Both the position numbers and the translations under genes were made by a program. A DNA stretch of 64,000 nucleotides from Carettochelys insculpta (Eukaryota; Chordata; Testudines; Carettochelyidae), in assembly GCF_033958435.1 (NCBI RefSeq), contig NC_134137.1:255610501-255674500 (forward strand), given 5' to 3'. The notes under the pieces were generated by a model that saw only the letters and a program-made list of their open reading frames with translations, was not told where the DNA came from and searched no databases. Every line of letters begins with the position of its first letter. The stretch's first letter is position 1. Below, piece after piece: positions 34,761 through 47,400 of the stretch.

Positions 34761-37415
34761 GTCCCTCAGGAATTCATGTTAGGATTGAGCACTTCTGGCT
34801 TTCTGAGTATCAGGAAGCCCTCCTTAAAATTAAAAACTTCACAGCTTTGCCAGGTATCTCAGGTTTGATGGGATCAGATTTCCACAATATCTTGATGGTA
34901 TGAATGAGCTCAAATGCATTCTCAAAAAGGATAACTTGGAGGGATTCTTCTGAAGTAGATTTTGTACCTGGATATTGCTAGAGATACTAGTGTTTGAGTT
35001 GACTGGTGTCACAGGAACAAAAGGTCAGTCTACCTGACAAGAAGGTTCTAAGAAGCATATACTGGGCCAGGTTAGCTATGTGCTAACTTATAGCAAACAG
35101 GACTCTGAGAGTGGGAGTTGCTGAGTGTTTAAATAGGATTCAGAATATTTTGGCTTCTACTACGAGGAAGAGCAATCTGACTTTGGAAACTCCTGAATTC
35201 AGACTTAGAAGTATGACTCGTGAAAAAACTCTTTTGCTGTAGATGAAGAATGATTAATGAATAATATACTTGAAATTGGGAGAAATTCCGGAAGGGAAGG
35301 GTATACATTCTCTTTGGCCTAAGAAAAAACTAGGTGCCACATTTTAATTAAAAAAAGTCTTGTGATATGGTAGATCTTTGGGCTTTTAATGATTATTATA
35401 TGAAGACAAAATAATCACAGCCATATGTGTCTGTATCCATCAATTCTACCCATCCTTTCTACCATACAAGCAGCAAGATGATAGCAGCAGGCAGCTGAAT
35501 GCACTACCTCACTGAACATGTTCTTAGAAGAGCATTTCCACCTTCTGTCCTTCACTGCTCAAAATGGCATTTCCCAAACAAAAGACTGGTGTTGACTAAT
35601 AAAAGCCATCACCATTGCTGTCTAGTGAACCTTAATAAAGGGCATCCAGTTCATTAGTTCAGAGATGGGTACCCATAATGTAAGTTCAACCAATTTTGGC
35701 ACTGACCATAGCATACCCTCCATCCATTCAAGTATAGACTGTAAAGACTCTGCCCTCCATATTTACCAATACCTTGAAATCATAGCACACAGGTACTTTG
35801 ATTACTTCAGTCTGATTTCTGATGCCTACAGTTGGTGCTAGTATCTCTAAAAGGAACCAAAAAGAGAGGAGTGAGCTCCACTGAAGATACAAAACTTCCC
35901 CCAGAGTCAAAGCCAACACAGGAAGCATTTTGAAAAAAAAAAAAAAAGTTTAAGGAAAACATACCAGACACTCAAAAGAACGAGAGGATAATAAGTTGAA
36001 ATGCTGAAATTAATCAGACAGGGCCAAAATCAGCACCACTGACCAATAGCTGACCAGTAACTACTTAGAGAGTTCTTTGATCAGTCTTAGCCAGAAAGTA
36101 CTAGGAACAGATTAGCCACATCAGCACATGTAACTTGAGATGAATTAATCCATAACAAGCTCCTTGAAAGTTTAGTTGTACAAGTTTTCACCATGCCTAC
36201 AAGAAGATGCACTAACCTAAAAGGAGTTCAGTGGGGCCTGGGGCTTTATAGACACTTCTGTCTTTTGCTAGGTAACGATGGCAACCGTAACCAAAGAGGA
36301 AGTAATTCATCATAGTTTGTTGAGTGTATTTTTCTTTAAAGTCTATATTATCAAAGGCAAATGTCTCTAGAATAGGATTCTATTTTACCTAATTTTTCAT
36401 AAGGTAAGCTTCCTTGATTTATATTAATGTATTTGGACTTGGACTGCTTGTTCAGTACGCCATGCTCAAACTTGGGCAGAAACAATCTTATTGATCTGGG
36501 AAGATGGATGATTTAAAAAGTATATGACATCTTCTAACTGCTGCATAGGGAAAATTACAGCACGTTTATCAAGTCAGGATTAGGCTCAATACAAGTTTAC
36601 ACGCTATCAGAAAGCTAAAGGAAAAGATGATCTTTCAGAATAACCACCACTTGCCTCCGCTTATAGTGCACACGTCTACTTTAAATCTCAAAGTGAGGGT
36701 GGATTAAAGACTTTTCATCTGATCATTAACTTCCAAAATTCTCTCCAAGACTGTAATTTAGAACTGGATCAGTTACTGGAATAATCAAATCTGGAAGTGT
36801 TAAAAGATCTCTGACCCTCCATTGAACTTCTAAAAATAGGAGCCATCACCTTCATGCCAATTTAATTCCCCTGAACAACGCTGAAGGTGTAATTTATCCT
36901 CTAAGTCAGAAATCCTTAGATTACGTTATGCAGTTTGGGATGAAAAGTGACACTTTACTTCTCATGCAAGTTTGGAGAAACGAACTTCATTTTTTCTATC
37001 TCAGATTTTGACTATAGCTTCTCTTTTGTTTCACCATGACACAAAAAATGAACTCTGCAAAGAAAAAACTTCTGGCAGAGATCATTACAAAAATGATATC
37101 TGAGAAATATAAATGCCTTAAAAAAAGAAAATGGAAAAAAGTAGCATATTTTCACTCTAAAAGGTAGTATCTAAGTAAGTTATCAAAGAGGAAGAAAAGC
37201 CCAAAATGATGTTTCATCAAAACGATGAACCCTGCATGGAGGGAGAACTTCAGACTAGTAATAGTGTGGGTGGGACTTACCATCAAGTGTTCCAGGATTG
37301 ACAGCTATGAACTGCCCCACTGTATCCGTAAGAGGATGAAGAACCCATTAATAACGGATAGGTGGATATGGGAATGATAAACACTACTATACCTAGAATC
37401 ACAGGTACAGATCAG

Positions 37416-37446
37416 GGGGGAGAAAGAGAGAGAGAGAGAGAGAGAA
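37416..37446 (+). repeat. AG dinucleotide microsatellite
   Basis: GGGGGGAGAAAG followed by about 12 uninterrupted AG units, in the intron 544 bp downstream (gene sense) of the zinc finger 2 exon. Confidence 0.85.
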
Positions 37447-37989
37447 AGTTAGAAAATGCTATGCAAGAAATTTAGTCAGCTATATGGACCTCCATCCCTG
37501 ACTCACATTTCCTTACTACATTAAGAAGAATTATGTTGATCATAAATATCACTCATCAGGTTCAACTAAATTTTGTTTGTAAAAATGACTTTCATCTAGA
37601 TGCTGGATGCGTACGATTTTTATTCACCGAGAGTAGAAGATTAAAATAAGAGTCATGCTTCTACCTGCTTACAGCATAAACAGGTTAAACTAGAAGCTAA
37701 GCTTTAGGTAAGACAGTTAAATTTAAGACTCCCATACCATTTTAGACAAAGGCATTAGGAATAAATGTACAAACTCTGTGGGGGAGGGACTGTCTTCATC
37801 TGTGTTCATATAGTGACAGAGGCTTCATGTGCTATATAATGAATAACAAAGTGCAACTGGACAAAGTTGGTCTCTTTTGATACACTTAGAAAATCCTCCT
37901 GCAATTAAAATGTATTAATAACATAGTCCAGACAAAAAATAGTTTACAATGTTCAATATACAAAACACTATTTCTTATAAATTGCTTAC

Positions 37990-38097
37990 CTTGAAAGGTT
38001 TGTCCCCACTGTGTGTCAACATATGCCTCTGTAACCAACTTGGACTTGTTGAAGGTGTATTATATACTTTGCAACCTTTCCATAAGCAAACAAATAC
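37990..38097 (-). CDS. AEBP2: AEBP2 internal exon encoding zinc finger 2
   Basis: This exon is exactly 36 codons, phase 0 at both ends. It is preceded by an AG (38099-38098) and followed by a good donor, GTAAGC. It encodes the second AEBP2 finger ([13 protein letters not shown]...), with ligands C4-x4-C9-x15-H25-x3-H29 and the linker HSGDKPFK leading into finger 3. The 15-residue gap between the second Cys and the first His is longer than in a classical C2H2 finger and is typical of this AEBP2 finger. The reading frame continues from the Gly-Gly end of the upstream exon and into Cys-1 of the downstream exon. One residue in the long loop reads Pro where I remember Gln in mammals. Confidence 0.95.
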
Positions 38098-41000
38098 CTA
38101 ATAAAGGAAAGAATGTCATTAATTCTTATAGAAGTCTAAACGCATTACTTATGTTAAGAATACAATATGCGGTGATAAATACAAAACATGCTGGTTCAAA
38201 GGATACACAAAAACCGTTCAGACCCTGAATAAATAATATTTGTGCTCTCATAACAGTTTGCCCAAAATTTTGGGCAAGAAATAAGGCCCATGGGCATTCA
38301 TAATGCCAGTTCTCTTGAACAAAATTTTGGTGCATGAGTGCTTCCTCCTCTACACCTTCCAAATCTTGAAATCCTTCAATGACTAACACCTACACTAAGA
38401 AAGGAAAGAAAGATCCAAATTGATTAACCACCTTTATATTCTTCTCCTAAGAAAGAGAGAAAAATGGTTTATGCTCATATAAAAGCAAGATATTAAAAAG
38501 TATTTAAAAACTACTCAATTGAGTAAATTTTTAGACACTACAAACTAGAACACATCACATTTCCAACACTCCAAATGTCCAGACATTTTTAATGTGGAAT
38601 GGAAAAGCTGTCCATGCCAAGTATGATACTTAACCTTTCCCCCCTAGGTAACTGTTTTTCATCTCCATGGCATCTACCACCATGGCATTTAACTGCTCTT
38701 AGATGATGGAAGAAAAGGAATTTATTTCTAGATACACTTCTGGATTAATATGCCTACTAAGGTGCCAGTTATTACAGTTCCACATATCCGCAGTTATCCA
38801 CTTTGTATCTGCAGACAGTGGAGCACAAACCCACACAGGGCTCTCCCTGACTCCTCTGCCTGCAAGGATAGGCCCCCGCACTGCCAGCAGGGAAGGGATA
38901 CAAGTTCCTAAGGCTATGTCTACGCTACAAGATAAATGTGATTTTTAATAAATTCAGCTTTTAACCTGGTTCTTATTAATTTGAATTCAAGTGTCCACAA
39001 ATCTTCTTGAAATTCGCCCCATTGTTTTTCCATGTTGAGTTTCCAAGTCCCCATTGCCCTATGCAAGTTCAACAGCGTGAGCAGTGCACTGTGGGTTCCT
39101 ATCCCACACTGTCTTAGCCCCAGCTGATTGAAGATGTTTCATGCTAGAATCGCAGAACAAAAAGCACTGTCCCAGAATTCAGAGCACCCAGTAACAGAAT
39201 TCAGACCTCCTGCAAACCTGCCCAGTGGAGAAGGAAGCAGCCATACAAGGAGTCACCACAGAGCTTTGTGTGATACATATGGGACACTTCTGGAGGCTAA
39301 TACATTCGAATTAAGGACATGGAGCTTCCACGCTAGCCTTTATTAGAAATTTTAAATTCAAAATTGACACTATACCCATCTGGTAATATCAACATTTTGT
39401 TATCAGTATCAGGGCTCAATAAATCGAGCTAATGGTATTTATAGTGAAGACAGTGATGTTTAAATAGCGAGCTAACTCCTTTAAATTCAATTTTATCTTG
39501 TAATGTAGATGCAGCCTTAATCTAAATAAAGCAGGGGCCAAGTGCTAGCCCTGTTCTCCTCCATGCCTGCCTGATGAGCACTGAGCCGTGGGAGTCCTGG
39601 CCCTGCTCAGGGACACATGCTGCTTACCCCACATGCTGTTTTGTGCTGCCAGCTAGAAACACACAACTGGGGGGAGGGCACAGCTCAGTGGGACTGGAGC
39701 TAATGTTGCCTCCTTCCTCTTGTTCCCAAGATCCTCGCACTGTCCCTGTGCTGCCCCTTATCCCTACTTTCTGCTTTCATGCTACCTGGCTTCCTCTTCC
39801 CTCCGTGATCCTGCCCCCTCCTTGCTCATCTGTGATCCCTCCCTTCTCCCCTCCAGATGGTTTGTTGTGTGGAGGAAAGTAAAATCCAAATTGATAAGTT
39901 CTGCCTGGCAGATACAGATCCACATTCTTGCATGTGTGTCTGGCACTGTCATTGATTTCTGTGTCCATTCCTTTCCTTTCTACTTTTCTGAGTTCTCTTT
40001 GCATTCTCCCACAGTTTCAAAAAGGATGACAACAAAAAATTGCCCTCCAACATAAACAACTAGGTTTTTCTTATCCATCATATTCCAAAGATTAACTGAT
40101 GCTATAAGCAGCTACATCCAATAAATTTTTAAAGCATGGATTAAATATATAATCATTTTCAAAAGACAGAGCTGCTGAATTTTAGGTTTCTGTGTTTAAG
40201 CATATGTAAAGAGACCCTAACTACGGCTTTCACCAAATATCATGTATACCCTCAAACGGAAATAATTCTCTTTTTTTTTTGAATTACAAGTTATTATTTT
40301 GTTCATACTACGACCCTCATCTCCCAAGACTATTTTTGTGATTTTAAACGTTTTGTGCTTTCCTATTTTATCTAAACATATTAGGTGCAAAACAATGACA
40401 CGAACTAAAAATATCTTATAAAAGTGTCTTTAAATTGATGGCATCTCTTAATTTTCTAAGATATTTTCTACCTTTATGTCCATGACCAAAAAAAGAAAAA
40501 CGGTCACCTCATTGACAGCTATGATTGGCAGGGAGCAATGAGATGGCGTGCCACTGTGGCCGGCAGCTTAGAAAGTGTTTGACCAAGGTGCATACAAATT
40601 CAATGAGCTGCATAGGACTGGTCCTCAACACAGCAGCTCATGATGGGTGGGTATGACTCTGCCCCATGTACCTTGTGACTATCCTCACATTCACTCCCTA
40701 TCTCAGAAAAGGGAGTTGGATGGGATTCTGGCTTCTGTCAGGCCCCTTCGACAGGTCTGAAGGTTGTAGATGGCCTTCACGCTCACCCTCAGGATTACAG
40801 TACCCACAGTCACATGAGCCATGTTGAGGCCCACATTGGAAAAGTCCTGTGAGTGGTCTGAATATTAGTTCCTTAATATTTTTATACCTATCTATAGATA
40901 AACACACATGTAGCCTCTACATTTAATCACACTATGCTAAATGTTCCCTCACTGTTCCCTTAACTATAATTCTTGTTCTCTACAAGGTACAGTTATTGTG

Positions 41001-43392
41001 TATAATGGAGATTGAAAACTCCAAAATAAAGCCATGATCTATTCAACCACATCACCAGCAGGTGATGCACACACACCTACTCCTGTGAAACAGACTGGCA
41101 GTCTTTCTTTCCAAATCAAAGAATTCAGTTTTTAGCAAAAATTTGTAAACTGCAGCAGGGCATAAAAATGGGCAAGTGTAGACAGATCACAATTCAGACA
41201 CGTGGTGCTTCATGCAACCTTCTCTTTTCTGACACCAGAGTAAAGTTTGCAACAGAACACATTTTTGTAAACCAAAACCTCCAAGAATACCAAAATACAA
41301 AAAAAATACAAACATTAAAAAAAATGAATGCTTTCAAAAACAAATCCAACTTTCTTACAGCCTGAAAAGAGCAGTGTGTGAAAGCTAGAAGAATACTTAT
41401 GTGGTCTAGCAGCTGTATTGTTTTCATTCAGATTCCATGCTTAATATTTGTCTTCATATAACAACTCTGCATATTTTGCACATCGTAAAACATCAGAGAC
41501 TAGCTAACTGCACTGCAATATGTGAGACAGAGTATTATCTAACATCTAGCAGCAAGATTTAGTCCTGCTAAAGAACAACATTAAAAAGATAATCATACCA
41601 TCAACTCTTCCTTAGCAACAGACTGATCTAATGAGTTACTAAATGCAAAATCTGAAAATTTCCAAGTTCCACTCTGTAGAATTTAATCATTGTAATCCCC
41701 TATTTGTAGGGAAGGTAACAACAGGCATGTGGAAACAGAAATAATGATCACAAGCTAGCAAGTAATATTACCAATGCAAGGAAATTAGGATGAGTGAGTG
41801 CATCACTCCGACACATTTTGTGTGACATAAAAGCTCGATAGGCTCTAGTATTTACATTTAATCCAAAGCCAGTTTACTCTGAAATGACATCACTGACCAC
41901 ACGGTTAATTCTATGGCTTTCAAATTTTTTTTTTAAACTACATCATTTTAAGAAACTCAGATTTTTACAAGACCAAGCATGGCTTCATGTGTTGATCAGG
42001 GACCATATTAATGCTCTGTAATGTAGAGGGCTTCTTAAAACTTAACTCAGAATATAGCTTAAAATTAACACTGTCATAAAGAAACCAGAAGCATTTAGAT
42101 CATGTAATTTCTCTTTTATAAAACTTGCCAAATATTAACAAGAACTAAGACTATGCACAGCCTGAAAATACAGAATTACAACATACTGTGAGGGTACAGC
42201 TTGTGGAAACTTGTCACAGAAATCAGAAATACTCTTGTAACTATGAGGATCCTGCATTCTCAGGATCAAGTAGACCAGTGCCGGCCAACACCAATACATA
42301 TTATGTAACAAGATAGATTATTACACTTTTAAAGTGATCAGCAGTAGCCTTTTCTCCAAACTGTATGCAGAAATGTGTACTCTAGAAAACAGAGGACAAG
42401 CTCCAATGATGGGTAATTAAAACAGATATGAAAAACTTCAGCACCCAAATAAACCAGCAGCTCTACAGACAAATTTTTGAGGTCTTTTCACGAAGAACAC
42501 TATATGTAAGCTTGAAATCTTGCCCCTTTCACTAACAAAACTTGATCCAATACAAGGTATTACCATACCCACCTAGTCTCTCATATACTAGGACCAACAC
42601 TGAACTATAAATCACTCGCTCACTTACAAAGGCAGCATAACAACAATGAAAAGCTTATGAAAGAGCATATGGTTCTGAAAATGAACTCTTCAGTTACAAA
42701 CCACGTAACGGTCACTCAAATGATAACACTTGGAACCGGAAGCAAGGGCATAAAGAAAAAACAAAAAGACCCACACCTTAATATCAAAAGCTCTTAAAAG
42801 ATTTTTTTTATAAAGGCAGTAAAGGATCAGTGTTACAATAATCACAATAACCTAATTCAAACACTACGTAATTTCTCTTCCATTATATCTGTAACAACTG
42901 CTGTTATGGCCAAAGTGCTGTGAAGGAAAAAAAACAAAAAACAAAACAGAGAAAACAAAAACAAAAAAAACCACACCAACTTTGTTCTGTGGATGTGATA
43001 AAATTTTTTCTCCCCCCCCGAATTTGATTTAAAATTTGGAGTGCCGAACTTTTGAATATCAGGTCAGATTTACAACGCAGTCTAACTTTAAGCATCCATA
43101 TTTTTTTTTTTTAAAGTCCTAAGCTTAAATGACAAGTAAAAACCATCCAACACCCATGTCATGCAGATGCTGTATTTTTTAACAAGTTATTTTATCTACA
43201 CAAAGAAATCTGTGATGACATACACCAGCACACTTCCAAATAAAGCTGCAATATTTGGCATCTAATTTTATCATACAAATATACAGATTAAGAGAAAGTT
43301 ATCTGAAGACATAAAATAACTGACATTTTCATGAAAGAGCTATAAAATAATAACTATGCATGGAGAGGACAGCAAAGAAAATTAAAACGAAC
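38098..43392 (-). other. AEBP2: AEBP2 intron between zinc finger 1 and 2 exons
   Basis: A 5.3-kb intron, the shortest seen here. It contains a CTACAC-type MITE (38912-39516) and, just past it, a pyrimidine-rich stretch (about 39540-39860) whose short open frames look like compositional chance. From about 40000 to 43390 I see only AT-rich sequence with A/T runs and no recognisable repeat. Confidence 0.85.
38912..39516. mobile_element. MITE with GTCTACGCTACAAGATAA terminus
   Basis: Begins GGCTATGTCTACGCTACAAG and ends TTATCTTGTAATGTAGATGC then AGCC, an inverted pair of about 24 bp. The arms share TTAAATTCAA/TTTGAATTCA stretches. About 605 bp, no coding capacity; it belongs to the CTACAC group by its first 12 bases. 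Confidence 0.7.
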
Positions 43393-43600
43393 CCCTCCTC
43401 GCTGACAATCTACATGTATGGAGCGAATGTGATCGGCCAGATCCGGGCTGGAGTTGAAGCAAGCATGGCACTGGTCCCAACAACAGTTATAAGCAATATT
43501 TTTTGCTGATGAAGTAGTAACTCCTTGGCCATTCATCATAACTGGAGTTGAACGCCCGCTGGAAATTGTGCTGTCTACATCCATTATAGTGCTGCTTATG
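43393..43600 (-). CDS. AEBP2: AEBP2 internal exon encoding zinc finger 1
   Basis: AEBP2 is a nuclear zinc-finger protein that binds and stimulates Polycomb repressive complex 2 (EZH2/SUZ12/EED/RBBP4). This exon is 208 bp and begins one base into a codon after a polypyrimidine tract and AG at 43602-43601. It encodes a Ser/Thr-rich lead ([12 protein letters not shown], Met codon at 43584-43582) and then a Gli-like C2H2 finger. Counting from that Met, the finger ligands are C34-x4-C39-x12-H52-x4-H57. The exon ends in frame at Gly-Gly, and the next exon starts in phase 0. I recognise the family from the finger and its flanks. Against the mammalian protein as I remember it, one residue near the end reads Cys where I expect Gly. 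The inferred donor is GTTCGT, which is weak. The Met may serve as a start in short isoforms, but that is inference. Confidence 0.93.
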
Positions 43601-44744
43601 CTATAGGGGGAAAAAAAAAAAGGAAGTTATTCCTTTGGTACATGTTAACAACAGTCAATAATGAACATCTTGCTTTTGGTTTGACTTCTTAGATATCCTT
43701 AGTTTACTTGTTTTAAAGATTTTTTTTTCAACTTTTAAAAAGATCCCATGGATTTGTAATGGCTCATCAGCTGAGTGATGAATGATCTATAGACAAACAT
43801 TTGCTTTGAGTCCACACTACTGTATCTATGGTAAAGCTGACTTTGGCAGCCCTTAACCCATTCATAACAAGGACAGTTTGAAAAAACTCCCCTTCCCCTA
43901 CTTTCCAGGAGAGTAAGCATTGCTGAAAAACATCCACAAAGCCAAGATTCATTCATTCCCTACCTAACCATTCCTGTCCCCACATCTCAACCATTCCTCT
44001 GCAGATCAACTCTTCTCATCCTTGCTCCATATGGAGGGGGAGAGGTCTGTCACCACACTCCCTCCTGGGTGAGTGGGGGAGAGAAACACAAATGCTTTCA
44101 CTCTGATATCCATCTCCTCCTGCTCATCTTGTGAGAAAGATGCAGTGGCATTTGGTCCTTATACTTCTACCTATGTTCCCCTTCTACTCAAGTCTGATTC
44201 CAGTTCTAAAGGAATCAATATATGAATTTATTCCCTTGTCCAGTTAGGTTTTTCATGCTCACAACTTGAAACCAATAACTTCTGGCTCTATTTCAACTAA
44301 AAGACTAACTAGGCCTCATTCTCTTTTTAATAGATCACTAAATATTTTCAGATCATTACATCTTTGTGCGTCCCCCTTTGGAGATGGCCATCTTTCATTC
44401 AAATTGGGCACCCTCCGCTCAACTTTTATCAAGTCTCAGTTTTTTACTTAACGTGAATTCACCTCTAAACTTACTGTATAAAGAGTAGGATACTAAATCT
44501 AACCAATACCCAGAAAAACAAATGCCAAGGAGAGTCATATCTGAACCTACTGCTATTCACATTTAAATTTTTAAAACGCTATTTTTATATAGTACCAATA
44601 GGTGGTAGGTGTTGCTCGTTTAAACTGACAAAATACAGAGTGAAAAGAAAACAAAACAATTACAATAATTACTAGTTCTGCAACTGCTGTTAAAAGACAC
44701 TTGTGAATATATAAAAAGATGAAAGGTGTTAGACTGCCCTAGCA

Positions 44745-45161
44745 CAGTGTTTCTCAACCAGTGGTATGAGACTTGTTTCTACTGCTTCATATGCCTTATG
44801 CTGGAAATAGAAGTACAATATTTCTATTCCAATTCATTGATTTGATAATAAGATGGTCGAAAGTCAGCAAGTTTTCAGTAGTGGTCTTCCGTGATACTTT
44901 TGCATGTTTTTGTTAGTAGTTTTTAAGTGAGGCGTAATTTGGTGGTATGCAAAACAAATGACTCCTGAAATGTATAGTACTCAGGAAAGGTTGAATGGCA
45001 CTTGTCTCAAGACCTCAGATTACCTTAGGACTAAGTTTCTCATTCAATGGTATGCACACCATTAGGGGTACACAAGAGATGTCTGGGGGTAATTTTCTTT
45101 TTTTTTTTTTTTGGGTGGGAAAAAGGGTACTTTCTAAAAAAAACCAGGTTGAGAAACACTA
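44745..45161. mobile_element. hAT-like DNA transposon remnant
   Basis: Begins CAGTGTTTCTCAACCAGTGG and ends CCAGGTTGAGAAACACT, an inverted pair typical of hAT (Charlie-like) non-autonomous elements. The flanking octamers (CCCTAGCA and GTCTACCA) match at only five positions, so a target duplication is only suggestive. It contains a 16-T run near 45100. Confidence 0.7.
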
Positions 45162-46749
45162 GTCTACCATGAAAAGTCAAACACAGGTAGTGTACAGGAA
45201 ATAAAAGCTTCCTCACACATTTTTGCCAACATTCTCTTCATATCAGGGTAGTAGCAAGACAAACATGTGACAGAAATCATCTAATCAGAAAAATGTCTAT
45301 GCCCAACTGTGACTATGAATTATATTTCCAGGATGGCTTGTGTTCATGTTAAGTTTTATTGGGTAATTTTATAATTAAACTGCATCTAGCTTTTTTTTTT
45401 TTTTGTTAAGTGAAGACTTTAGGAAATAAAAGACATGTTCTACTAAATTGTCAAAAACACCTTGCATTTTCTACTGAGGCTTGCTAAATATTAACTGTGC
45501 GCCAGATTACCTCAGGTGTTGGAGAACTAAGTTAAAAGGTACCTACCCTTTACTGTCTACTAACATCCAGAATGGCTCTGTATGAAATTAAAGGGTTTTT
45601 TTTGGAAATAACTATGATATACATATAAGTCAGGTTGGGATAACACTTTGAAACAGGCACAGGAGAAATATGTAAGCCTGTGGTGTCCAATATGCTGTCC
45701 GTTTGCCACATGTGGTGAACTGGACAGCATGATGTGGCAAATACAATTTGTGAGAGCAGCACATGGGGCACACCCTCCGCTCCCCCAGGCATGTACTCCA
45801 CTACTTGGTATGACAAGCATGGTAGAAGTGGCATAGGCAGCTCCTCTTGTGGGTGGCTGGGGTGGCAGGACAGCTCAGGGCTGGGCAGTTTAGGTGGCTG
45901 GCTCGGGCAGTTCAGCTCTTGGGGCTGGCACCATGCTGCTGTCGGGGATGGGTAGCTTGGGGCTGGGCAGCTCCTGCCACATGGCTCTTGAGAGTCACCA
46001 AGAGGGCAGGGGAGCTGGCTGGGTAGGGCACCTGAATGAGCACGGGCACCTGCTCTAGAAATGAAAGGTCTCATCTCTAACAGACAATAAAAATCCAGTC
46101 CCCAACATAGCCTAGTCATATCCCCTTCATCACCTTCAAGAATGCCTCTTGTGTATTTGTACTTGAGGAATAAACTTTCCCTGATGCTCAGCTGCAGAAA
46201 TGCATTAAAAAATCCAGGTGTTTAGGTCACAAGAGTGATATTTTCACTCTACTTGATGTTAGGAGTGCATTCCCCTTAGAAACTGCAGGGCTGACAATGT
46301 ACAGAACTGAGGCAGGGGGAAAAGGTGGGTAGGTAACATCGACAACAGTCACCTGAAAGTAACCTCTCTTCAAGAGCCTTTGTACAGTTGCTACCTGTGG
46401 GAGATTGGCAAACGACATTCCACTAAGGATGGACAAATTCTTAGCTATAGGTGGATGCCACCACTGTTCTACCAAACTGGGTATGGAAACACAAAACTGA
46501 GTCCGAAAGGCAATACACGAATGCCTGTACTGAAGTCCAAGTTGTTGTTTTGCACATTTTCATCATTGGAACATGTATAAGGCATGCCACTGAAGCTGCA
46601 GCAACTCATCTGATCTAAACCATTTAAAGAATGGCTTCCTATTAACATGTGGCAATATTCTATGCATCTACTCACCCAGACTGCAAGTCTACTTGGTAAC
46701 AGGTTTTCCCACCAAGTATCAACAGGCTACAAATAACCTATTAGAGGGT

Positions 46750-47400
46750 CTAAATGACTTGGAATTTTCCAGGTAAAGAGCGCCATTCTTATGTTTAAGG
46801 TATACAGAGGAGGCTCCCATGAATGAAAGTGAGGATCTAGGAAAGATACAGGATGGGGGAAATGCACTCAAGTAAATGAAAACATGAAATCACCTTGGAC
46901 ATGAAGGCAGAATGGGCCCTCATGGTGAGTCTCTCCTTGTGGACCACACTGTAATGTGGAATGGTCATCTAAGCACTGAGCTTCCTCACCCTCTGCAGAT
47001 GTGATAGCTATATCAGCAAATCAATTTTCACTGAAAAATGAAGGAGGAAGAGACTTATATGTGGAGAACCCATCAGCTTCATTAGGACAAGATTTAGATC
47101 CCAAAGGCAGGAATTCCTAATGGGAGGACCATTTATTATGCCCTTAAAAACCCAGATACTGTAGGGTCAGAAAAAGTGAATGTTGACTACCAGACTTGCA
47201 CTGCTGTCCTAAAAATCATCTTCTGTTCTCCAGGAGTGTAATGAGCACATGGCATGTAGGGGCCAGCATCTTTGCCACTTCCTTTTCTTCCTCCTGAAAG
47301 GAGTCCAAACTAAGACCCATGCCATCCCAAACAGCTTACCTGCAGGGAGACACAACGGAATGACAACTGGCTGTTTGAAGGTCCAGTACACCAGATGAGT
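46750..47400 (-). mobile_element. Old DIRS tyrosine-recombinase fragment
   Basis: The order of short matches parallels the recombinase region of the 19.5-25.0 kb element at about 20180-20560. CTCCTTGTGGACCACACTGT matches ATCCTTGTGGAACACTGTAT. CACTGAGCTTCCTCACC matches CCCTGAGCTCGGACACC. ACCCATCAGCTTCATTAGGA and GATTTAGATCCCAAAGGCAG match the ATAAGCTTAGAC...AAGGTCCCATG portion. Heavily diverged, with no usable frame. The minus-strand orientation again matches AEBP2. Confidence 0.55.

Larger units (their letters stand above)
25570..37989 (-). other. AEBP2: AEBP2 intron between zinc finger 2 and 3 exons
   Basis: A 12.4-kb intron with GTAAGC donor and TTAG acceptor. Recognisable contents are a CR1 LINE 3' fragment (about 26990-27725), a CTACAC-type MITE (30396-30830), a palindromic MITE (32539-32723), a possible very old DIRS reverse-transcriptase stretch (about 34300-34760) and an AG dinucleotide repeat (37416-37446). 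The rest, notably 27730-30390, 30840-32530 and 34800-37400, is AT-rich with A/T homopolymers and no supported gene. Confidence 0.85.

Noticed and set aside
36640..37050. Possible further ancient retroelement stretch
   Set aside because: Some phrases resemble antisense polymerase DNA, but no consecutive motif survives and I cannot support a call.
39574..39882. 102-residue open frame in a pyrimidine-rich stretch
   Set aside because: Biased composition (Pro/Ser/Cys-rich), no recognisable domain, inside an AEBP2 intron next to a MITE.
45550..46119. 189-residue minus-strand open frame, and a possible hAT-like start GGTGTCCAATATGCTGTCCG near 45680
   Set aside because: The peptide is Pro/Ser-rich without a domain. 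The hAT-like wording is suggestive but I cannot find a matching inverted end.
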